Shown: piece by piece, positions 53,538-62,002 of the stretch
Numbering within the stretch: position 1 is the stretch's first letter
Layout: each line of letters starts with the position of its first letter
Source: Cryptomeria japonica
Taxonomy: Eukaryota; Streptophyta; Pinopsida; Cupressales; Cupressaceae
Assembly (NCBI RefSeq): GCF_030272615.1
Contig: NW_026729349.1
Location: 30,001-92,002, forward strand
DNA: 62,002 bases
Reading direction: 5' to 3'
Notes under the pieces: model-generated
Database searches by the model: none
The model's input: the letters and a program-made list of their open reading frames with translations, nothing else
Told to the model about the DNA's origin: nothing
Made by a program: the position numbers and the translations under genes

Positions 53538-56500
53538 CTAAAAGGTTGAACTTTGACTGTCCGGTGCCAATGTTCCTGTAGGATTGGTTTTGAGTAGTTC
53601 TGATATGGTAGCTGTTAACATGGAAGAAGCTGCACCTCCCATGGAAGATGGCTTGAGGCTCCCTAAGGTTTTGGCTACATCTCTTATGGAAGGCCGCTCA
53701 CTTGGTGATTCAGCAGTGCAAAGCAAACCAATATGAATGAAAGAAAGAAGACATCTATCGTCTTCCATGTTTTCATTCACTTCATTCAACAGCTCACTAT
53801 CAATAATATCTGTCAATCTGTCTGGAAAGGCCAACCTTACCCACTTTTGCAAGTTCAGGTCTCCCACAAACATGTCATCGTTTGGCCTCTTCCTTGTAAC
53901 CATCTCTAATATCAGAATTCCATAACTATAAACATCTCCCTTTGTGGAAACACTCCCACCCAATCCATACTCTGCAATGAATATTATTCATCAAATTATT
54001 AAAAAGCTAATAAAAAAAATGATAATGCCAACAAAAATATAGATAAAAAATGCTACCTGGAGCAATATATCCAATGGATCCTTTGAGTGCAAATGTTGTT
54101 GTACTCAATGAATCTACTGAATTTGTGCTAGTTAAACGGGATATGCCAAAGTCAGTGACAAGGGCTGTCATGTCGGCATCCAAGAGCACATTGCTAGGTT
54201 TTAAATCACAGTGCACAATTTGTAGAGGACAATCATGATGTAAATATTCCATGCCATGGGCTACATCTGTAGCAATGCTCAAACACTCACTCAATCCCAA
54301 CTTACAAAAGTGTTCATCATCTCTGTCAGGGTGCAAATGTTTTTCCAAGCTCCCATTACATGCAAACTGAAGAACCAAACCTTTCAAGTCAGGGTAGGAA
54401 AATGCACTTATGATTCTGATGAGGTTACGGTGCCGAATCCTCCCTAACAATTTGCATTCTCTCTTAAAACTCTTAAGAGCTTCTTCATTTGTAAAATTAA
54501 GAATCTTCATGGCAATGATCCTACCATCCCTCAAGATGCCTTTGTAGACAGATCCGAAGTTACCCACTCCAAGCAAGTTTGACTCGTCAAATCCAGATGT
54601 TGAAATGACAAGATCTTGATAAGAAAACTTTGGATAGCCAAGCCTTCGAAAAATAAGGTTTGAGGGACGGACTAGCCGCTTTGAAAGTTTATGCCTCCAT
54701 AGCATTACTAGACCGAAGCAAATTAATAGAAATGCAATGATTCCAGCAACTAATAAGACTACTTTTTTCAGCAGGGAATGTGTTTCATGGGTCGGAATTG
54801 GGCATGGAAGCAATGAATAATTTTTTGGGCCACATACGCCAGGGTTCCCCATAAACAATACTACAACACTTCTGTTTCGAAACAACCCTCCTGGAGGAAT
54901 CTGCCCTGACAAATTATTGAAAGAAAGATCAATTTCTTCGAGGTTTTTTAATTTGGAGAGTGAATGTGGTATTGGACCAACAAAGGCGTTGTGGGATAGA
55001 TTTAGACGCTCTAATGCTGAGCAGTCCCCTATAGAATCTGGAATGAGCCCAGTAAGCTGATTTCCAGATATATCTATCGCTTGAGCCATTACAATTTTAC
55101 TCATCTCTTGTGGCAACGACCCTTTAAGAGAATTCCCTGATAGATTGAGATAGAATTGCAGGTTTTTAAGTCTGGCAATGACTTCACCAGGTATCCGTCC
55201 CTCTAGTTTATTGTGAGATAAGTCAAGGAGCTCTAACTTCTGACATCCCTGCATGCTAACGGGGATCTTCCCTGATAACTTGTTGTGGTAAAGGAGAAGA
55301 CGTCTAAGCTGCTGGGAGTTACAAAGAGAATCTGGTATTTTTCCAGATAACTGGTTGTGACTTAGATTCAAGAGTCCGAGATGTTGCATTTGACCTATGT
55401 CACTTGGAATGCTTCCTTCTAGTTTGTTCCCACCCAAAAACAATCTTTCCAACTTCTGCAATCTTTTAATACCAGATGGAATATTGCCGCTAAAAAGGTT
55501 ATCGTATAAAGCTAAGAAAGTTAAGCTTGTCAGATTGACAATCTGTTGTGGTATGCTTCCGTTTATCATGTTGAATTGTAAACCCAAGTAATTGAGATTG
55601 GAAGACAGTTGGCCTATGGATGGGGGCAATATACCTTTGAAATTATTATATGACACAACTATTTCTTGCAAGTGGGAGCAATTTGTGAGAGCAGTGAGAA
55701 AGGCCAATGTTTTACTGCTGTCACTAACAAGTTGATTGCTGTATAGATCAAGCTGGGTAAGAAGGTTCAACATGCCTAGCTCCTTTGGAACCGTTCCACT
55801 TAGTCTGTTTATAGATAAAATAAGTACTTCTAGATGGGAACAATTTCCAAGGGAGTTTGGTATGTTTCCACTAAGCTGATTTCCCCATAAACCAAGGTAT
55901 TCCAAATTGGAGAGCTTGGTACCAATGTCCCATGGAATCTGTCCAATTATCTGGTTATCAGATAAACTTAAGTCATTCAAATTTGAGAGATTTGTTAAAG
56001 AGCCCGGAATGGTTCCTCGTAAGTTATTTTCAAAAAGGTAAAGAGTCTGCAGGTTAGTGAGCATTCCCAATTCAGGAGGAATGGTACCCGATAAGTTATT
56101 TTCGGCCAAATTCATTAAAACTAAGGTGGACAGATTTTTGAAAGAGCTGGGAATCATACCCGTAAGACTGTTTGCGCCTATGTAAAGGTACTTCAAACTT
56201 TTGAGAAGACTCAGCTCAGGCGGAATGCTGCCATGCAGTTGATTATAGGAAAGTGCCAGATAATACAAACTGCGGCAAGCGGAGAGACCGGGTGGAACGG
56301 TTCCTTGTAATTGGTTGTTGTCCAGCCTGAGCATCCATAGATTTCGGAGTTGACCGAGTTGAGATGGAATGGTACCAGTGAGGTAATTGCCGGCAAGAAC
56401 TAGGTATCGAAGAGAGGAGAGATTTCCGAGCACAGGAGAGATGGTGCCGTCTAAACCCATTTGGGTTAAATCGATGGCCCGGACAGAGTGAGAGGAGGAG

Positions 56501-56703
56501 TGACAAATAACACCAGACCAATTGCAGAAGGAGTGACGGGGAGTCCAGTCGGGCAGAGAAGTGCCGTTTCTGGAAACGGTAGCTTTGAATCGCAACAATA
56601 ATTCTTGTTGTTGGTGTTGATGAGAGAAATTGCCGACAGAATGAGGAAGAGCGGGGATTAAGAATATGGAAAGCACTGAAATTATCAACAAAAGAGCAGC
56701 CAT
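53538..56703 (-). CDS. LRR receptor-like kinase, subfamily XII type (FLS2/EFR/XA21-like), non-RD
   Basis: Two exons: 56703-54057 and 53971-53538. The 85-bp intron (53972-54056, GTAGCA...TTGCAG) splits the codon for Glu in 'IAPEYG'. The product is 1,026 residues with no stops. The start at 56703 is preferred over upstream ATG 56862 because a signal peptide (MAALLLIISVLSIFLIPALP) follows directly. Residues 30-72 are the LRR N-cap with paired Cys (FCNWSGVIC). Residues 73-610 contain 22 plant-type LRRs; the eleventh is long (30 residues). A C-cap (GVCGPKN...LLPC) and a transmembrane segment (~648-669, VVLLVAGIIAFLLICFGLVM) follow. The kinase (~705-1005) has GVGNFGSVYKG, catalytic Lys in IAMKIL, HCDLKPSN and DFG. 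Cys before Asp makes it a non-RD kinase, the type found in immune receptors. The ligand is unknown; specific orthology is not claimed. Confidence 0.93.
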
Positions 56704-57215
56704 GGTAGACCGGACTACTGTGAGGAAGGGGAAACTCACAAGGCAGGCAATTTGAAAAAAATGGGATGTCGTAGAGGAGAAATAAATAGATAGGGGAAAT
56801 CCATCCCTAGAAATTACTGTGAAGCCCTCCGTGTTACACATTTCCATGTCGATTGATATCAAAATTAATTTGAGTTGAATTGCACAAAATTAATCTGACT
56901 GCTTTGCATGAATAAACGATTGGGATTTTAGTCTTCAAAGCACATCTCTCATATCTACACATTATTGTTAGAGCCACCAGATGCATTCGGCATTAGAACC
57001 CCACTACTTTGCATCTCTAATACATTTGGGTAGAACTCTAGTTTTCATTTAGCTCATAGCAATCTTACATACACATAAGATTCAAGAGAATACACACATT
57101 TTTAGTTATAATACTGGCTAGTTGCTGAGATGGAAATCACCAAAACTAGGGTTTTGACTAAGACAACCCATTTATAACTATAAACCTACCATTTTTTAGT
57201 TTGCAAGTGCAAAGT
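56704..57215. other. Upstream region of the receptor kinase gene
   Basis: It should hold the promoter and 5' leader. The open frame extends 53 codons upstream of the chosen start, but that extension would bury the signal peptide. I see no unambiguous TATA box or operator-like element. From about 57120 the sequence resembles weakly the 5' part of the Tat LTR ('TAGGGTTTTGACTAAG'). Confidence 0.4.
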
Positions 57216-57760
57216 TATTGGTGCAAGTTTTTAGTCAAAGTTTTACCCTAGTTTTAGGGGAGAGTGGTGCCAAGTGCCCTTGTCTTGGGACCAAGGTACC
57301 CAATGCCCTAGTCCACCTAGTTAGGTTCCAGATTTCAAAGTCACAATCTATTTGCATCAAAATCCAAATTCCCAATTCACGGCTCATCAGAATAGAGTGT
57401 ACAGTGCCTTGGTCTTGTCAATTCAGTCTTAGATTTGGACCATAGGTGCATAGTTAGATCCTTCCATCAATTTCATACTTGCTATCTCAATTTTGTTATC
57501 AATTAGCCTACTATACTTACCTTTGTATTCACTTTCCTTTATAGTTTCATCATAAGTTTACATCCTCCTATAGTTTGCATATCCATTTTCATAGAAACAA
57601 AGGAATAGAAACCCTAGAAGTATGGGCATTGACTCTCTTTCACAAGAGTTATTCGAGGACAATCACTCCTCTAGGTGATTTGGTATTCCAGGGTTTGTGT
57701 GAAAGTGGAGTTAGGCCCTAGTTGTACCCAATTCCAATTTCATCCAAAATACTATTTAAC
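57216..57760. repeat. Possible degenerate Ty3/gypsy solo-LTR remnant
   Basis: Holds diverged copies of the GC-rich word seen in the Tat and inner-element LTRs (GTGCCAAGTGCCCTTGTC, GGACCAAGGTACCCAATGCC). It ends with a stretch similar in layout to the Tat LTR end ('CTCTCTTTCACAAGAG', 'GTGTGAAAG', 'CCCTAG'). No clean ends or target duplication are visible. Confidence 0.35.
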
Positions 57761-59293
57761 TTGTTCAATTCAAACATAAATAAAAATTTGATAATTAAAT
57801 ATCTAAATGATGTTTCTATGCATTATTAGAAAATAAAAATTAATGGTACATGACAGATAACTTTTTTGATGCCCTTAATTTCTTTGGGAAACCCTTAATT
57901 TCTTTGGGAAACTTGGTCTAAATATTTAGCACATTTAATATTGTATAGGTGCACTTATTTATTATGTTGGTCAACTATTTGATTTGTGTGATGGCTCGTG
58001 TATGACATGTGTTAAATTTTTTTGGTAGGTATATTATCTTAGTTTCTAGCATTTTCATGGTCAATGCTTTAAAGATAATGTTAGCACCTAATGTTTTGGC
58101 ACTAGCGCAATTTCCTTGGCCAATAAGCACCTACTAACCTTAGGTAATGCTCCTAAGTACTGGTCATAATTATCTACCCTCTACTATCTATCCACAACAA
58201 GTTGTATGGATCCTCACCACTCACATACTACTCCATTAGTATTAGATTAGTGGGCCATTTTGCACACTAGTTGTAGTTTAGTAATATGGGCTTCTAGGGG
58301 CCAAACCCATAGGGCCTAATTTTTTCCTTTATTTGTTGTAGTTTAGTAATATGGGCTTCTAGGGGCCAAACCCGTAGGGCCTAATTTTTTCCTTTATTTG
58401 CAAATATACCCCTATGACAAAAATGGCCATAACTTTAATGGATGAAGTTGTCTTTTTGAAAACAATATATCATAAAAAGGATGGTTTAGTGTGAGCTTCA
58501 GTCCAGAGTAGGTAACTTTTTTAGGTTCTATCATTTGATGTCATTTTTTTCTATTGAAGTTAGAAATTTTTTATTTTTGGCTTTCAACCTCATAATTTTT
58601 TGCCAAGATCTCCAATTTTAGCAATTCATTTAGCATTGTAGAGGTATTTTGGATATCTATCCAACCATCTATGCACTTTTTCTAATTTTAGCCCCAGACA
58701 TGTTTTATTTTAGCTCTTGTCTGATCGATGTCCTCGAGAGTTACTTGGACATACTATTACTTGGGAATGTCTTGTTTTGATCATTATACTTCAATAAAAC
58801 TATTGTTGAACATTAAAATCTAGGGTTGTGTCAATTGAAATTTTTTAAATTATTCATTCATTGTTGGACTTATCCTCCATGCATCATCCTTGATTGTATC
58901 TTTTCTCTCTTTTCGAGAGGATTTTTGTCCCAGTGGGTTTTCTAATTTCTTTTCTTGTGAGAGATCATTTATGCATGATTACCTAACATGGCCTAGATTT
59001 TGGGACCCATAATCATCTTCATGTCTTAAATTGTTTGTATAATAATTCATTCTCCTTAAGTTTCACTTAAGGGAGGGTGTTAGAGTGAATAAATGTCATG
59101 TACCTATTAAGGGCATTGTACCTTTCACTTTCCTTGTCGGTATATATTCACATGTTAAGTTTACTTAGGTCCTAAGTGTTATCTATAGAAGTTATAACAA
59201 GGTAAAATTCATTTTATTTACTTTTAGTTGCCTTTGAGAAATTTAATGTTTTGTCATGTTATTTGTTTATACTATATCACACATTGGCTTTAT
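57761..59293. other. Intergenic DNA with a 65-bp tandem duplication
   Basis: No gene is supported. A 65-bp unit starting TTGTAGTTTAGTAATATGGG occurs twice head to tail (58271-58335 and 58336-58400) with one difference, so the duplication is young. A shorter duplication 'CCTTAATTTCTTTGGGAAA' lies at 57884-57911. Confidence 0.7.
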
Positions 59294-60530
59294 AGTTAAG
59301 GAATCTCATTGTATAGTTTATATTTACTCAATCGTTTCATGCATCCTTATTATCTAATCTCTGTTAATGTCAATATCCTCTTGAGTGTACGCAAAAACAA
59401 TTCCACAGGATAGCAAGTCTTGTAAGACTTGGGAAAGCGAAACTTTCCTACCCCCCAACTTGCAATGGTCGGAAGCCTACGCTGGTCAAAGTAATAATGA
59501 GTGTTGTTCTCTCACGGCAAAGAAATTTCACAAAGATACCGTTATTGATAGGTAAGTCGCAATATGCTAGAAAGGAGTCAAGATAGCGTTTTTGTTTATG
59601 AAATTTAATGGAGTTAAGGAATCTCATTGTATAGTTTATATTTACTCAATCGTTTCATGCATCCTTATTATCTAATCTCTGTTAATGTCAATATCCTCTT
59701 GAGTGTACGCAAAAACAATTCCACAGGATAGCAAGTCTTGTAAGACTTGGGAAAGCGAAACTTTCCTACCTCCCCACTTGCAATGGTCGGAAGCCTACGC
59801 TGGTCAAAGTAATAATGAGTGTTGTTCTCTCACGGCAAAGAAATTTCACGAAGATACCGTTATTGATGGGTAAGTCGCAATATGCTAGAAGGGAGTCAAG
59901 ATAGTTCCTGACATAAATAATAATATGAAAATACTTAATAAATATTGTCTTAGAATTATTTTACGTGATTCATTGATTTTGGCAATGCTTACTCTGTTCT
60001 ACCATGTGAAAGAGATAAGCATGTTTGACAATCCAAATTTTTTTGTAATGCACATTCAAATCAGACTGTCAATATCCTCCTGCATGTGCCATTCATATCT
60101 AATCTCTGTTGATATACTTGTGTATATATCACTCAAAGTTAATATTTAATTAAAATCTAATCTCTGTCAGTGCCCTCCTATGTATGCCATCCAAATCCAA
60201 TCTCTGTCAATGTCCTTCGTATACCATTGATTGTTAATCTCTGTCAATCTCCTGTATATCCATTCGAATCTAATCTCTGTTAATGTCAATATCCTCTTGA
60301 GTGTACCAAAAACAATTCCACAGGATACCAAGTCTTGTAAGACTTGGGAAAGCGAAACTTTCCTACCTCCCCACTTGCAATGGTCGGAAGCCTACGCTGG
60401 TCAAAGTAATAATGAGTGTTGTTCTCTCACGGCAAAGAAATTTCACGAAGATACCGTTATTGATGGGTAAGTCGCAATATGCTAGAAAGGAGTCAAGATA
60501 GCGTTTTTGTTTATGAAATTTAATGGAGTT
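59294..60530. repeat. Three-copy module with conserved hairpins
   Basis: Copy A (59294-59611) and copy B (59612-59904) are head-to-tail, 318 bp apart. Copy C (60269-60530) lacks the first ~60 bp and has the end found in A. All share, nearly unchanged, CAAGTCTTGTAAGACTTG (8-bp stem, 2-nt loop), then GGAAAGCGAAACTTTCC (6-bp stem), then 'CAATGGTCGGAAGCCTACGC' and 'GATGGGTAAGTCGCAATATG'. Between B and C is a ~45-bp degenerate repeat of 'ATCTAATCTCTGTCAATGTC'. There is no ORF of note. I do not recognise a known RNA or element. Confidence 0.75.
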
Positions 60531-60654
60531 CCTCGGACCAGTGACTCTTCGAAAAAATCCACCAATATCGTGTCTTGAATTTTATGGTATGCATTTGTTT
60601 TGCTATTTCATTACATTTTCTACTGTTTCACACATATTTTTTGATGAATAGATT

Positions 60655-61990
60655 TTCTCTATTAAATAAAAATATTAAAGTACATATTCACAAAAACAAG
60701 GCCGGGGGATACAAGATCACCCCGCGAGAGTCACACGGCAAGAAGCCGGAATCAATAAACAAAGCTATTCATCAAAAAACTTCCTCAAGCAGCTAAAGCA
60801 GAGGCAAAAAAGGGGGGAGTATCTAAATCATCTTTCTTGCCCCATACATCAGCGAGACCAGGAGTTGGGTCCGGCATGGACCATCCATCTTCAGGGTCTT
60901 TTTCTTCTTCTCCTTCCTCCTGCCTGGGAGGCGAAATAGCCAGAACCAGGCAAGGAAACTTAGAGGTGGTGGCAGTAGGCCACCCAGAGCCATTATCAGC
61001 AGTAGGAGCCAAAGTAACAGGAGTAGCAAAAGGCCACCCCGAGGCAGAGCCATGACACGGAAGAGAAGCTGAGCGATGCCTCTATGCGTCATCTCTCCCA
61101 CCCGAGGAGCCGCGAGGAGCCTGGGACTGTGGGGTCTAAGAGCATCAGGCAGAGGAACTTCAACCACGATGACGACCACAAGGCAGAGTGTGGTCGGTAG
61201 AAATAAAATCCGGTGGCACTCTGGCAACCACACAAGGGGCATTGCCCCGATGCTGAAGTAGCTCATGTAAGTGGCCCATCTCAAGAGCAACTTTATTTGC
61301 TTGTACCTGAATCTGAATTAAAACATTATTACAAATTCAAGCTTTATCATAAAGAGAGACATTAATTTCCAAAGAGCTGTGAGTAAAAAGAATTGCATTT
61401 CTATCTTTCCAAAGAGTAAACAGGATCTCCATTTCAAAAGCATGCCATATCTGGGAAAACTTGAAGGGTAGTCTAGGTGAATCTCCCAGAAAAGACATAT
61501 GCCAAGAAAAGGGCTTAGGCCGAAAAGGCCGAAAGAAATCATGGATCTAGCTCCAATATTGTTGAGCTCTTCTGCATAACCAAAAAATATGCATAAAAGT
61601 TTCTGGGTGACCACAAAAAGGGCACTGGGGATTAGGAACCCCCAAATGCTTAAGTGTGGAACCCAAAGGTAACCCCTGAAAAAGCACACACCAATCAAAG
61701 TGTGCAATCTTGGGTTCAGTGGTGGCGGATCAGACAACAAGAAACCTGAATCTCTAGGATTTTTTAGAAGACTGCAAATGCCATCGTTGGTTAAGAATAT
61801 GGACCATAGATAATGTCCATGCTGCTCTTCAATGTTCGAACACTTTTTGCTTGGCTTCTGGCTCGACCATTCAATGGTACAAGATGCAATGTTATAGGCA
61901 GTCTTTTCTTCCCACCCCACCTTGGATTCTTAAATATGGCTGAAAATGGCTTCATCATGGTTGAAAATGGCTTCATCATGGTCAGAACTA
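60655..61990 (-). pseudogene. LINE (non-LTR retrotransposon) 3' remnant with zf-RVT domain
   Basis: On the minus strand at about 61720-61550 one frame reads 'EPKIAHFDWCVLFQGLPLGS', then 'PQCPFCGHPETFMHIFWLC', with 'RRAQQYW' following. This is the zinc-binding domain found after plant LINE reverse transcriptases (zf-RVT style, CxxC...H...C). 'WHAFEMEILFTLWKDRNAIL' follows, the usual sequel. The frame then decays, and the rest (61290-60785) is Pro/Glu-rich. The end toward 60655 is AT-rich with 'CTTGTTTTTGTG...TATTTAATAGAG', like a LINE 3' tail. The RT itself would lie beyond the window edge. Frameshifts and stops show it is dead. Confidence 0.6.
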
Positions 61991-62002
61991 GAGGCCCAAA
62001 GA

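Noticed and set aside
56704-56862. Upstream in-frame ATG (56862) for the receptor kinase
   Set aside because: It would add 53 residues before the signal peptide; the ATG at 56703 directly precedes a standard signal sequence.
59294-60530. Hammerhead-type ribozyme in the three-copy module
   Set aside because: A CGAAAC is present but no CUGAUGA core lies nearby, so the catalytic core is not supported.

Overview
The window looks like a gene-poor stretch of nuclear chromosome from a seed plant. It contains several layers of LTR retrotransposons inserted into one another, plant-style primer-binding sites, a plant mobile domain (PMD) gene, a long LRR receptor-like kinase with a single short intron, and very long non-coding repeats. 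This density of old nested elements would fit a large (for example gymnosperm) genome, but nothing here fixes the species. I recognise one intact host gene.

Layout. 1-860: edge of a ~357-bp tandem repeat. 1060-7676: an LTR retrotransposon on the minus strand with matching 783-bp LTRs, a CATAT target duplication, a PBS and a PPT, but no polymerase. It carries a zinc-knuckle gag remnant and an unfamiliar ORF of about 1,100 codons. 7722-10860: a decayed DDE-type transposase gene on the minus strand. 10992-49827: a palindromic satellite (about 8.3 kb in total) cut into three blocks by two insertions. The first is a 3.35-kb terminal-inverted-repeat element with a 1.65-kb polypyrimidine tract (18170-21517). 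The second is a 27-kb nest (22316-49509). Right of the satellite come a truncated second copy of the TIR element (49828-51104), an LTR-like remnant, AT-rich DNA, the LRR receptor kinase gene (53538-56703, minus strand), a three-copy ~250-320 bp module (59294-60530) and a LINE remnant (60655-61990).

The nest has three levels, each supported by LTR ends and a 5-bp target duplication. A Ty1/copia element (22316-49509, duplication GTCCT) was split in its integrase by a Tat-type Ty3/gypsy element on the minus strand (25325-45747, AGTTG). That element was in turn split between protease and reverse transcriptase by a plus-strand element (34073-41893, GTTGT). Removing each insert with one duplication copy restores the reading frame of its host. 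LTR divergence judged by eye falls from outermost to innermost, as the nesting requires.

The most interesting biology is in the two inner elements. The Tat element has protease, a G-patch-like segment, reverse transcriptase, two RNase H domains and integrase, but no recognisable gag. The element inside it has a Tat-type gag and a protease-like domain but no polymerase. Their LTRs differ, yet they share an identical primer-binding site and an identical 17-nt polypurine tract, as expected of two partners that complement each other. The Tat element also carries, antisense to pol, a three-exon PMD gene whose splice sites join in frame. Nearly all its interrupting stops, like those in the other dead ORFs, are explained by single C-to-T changes, many in CHG or CG contexts.
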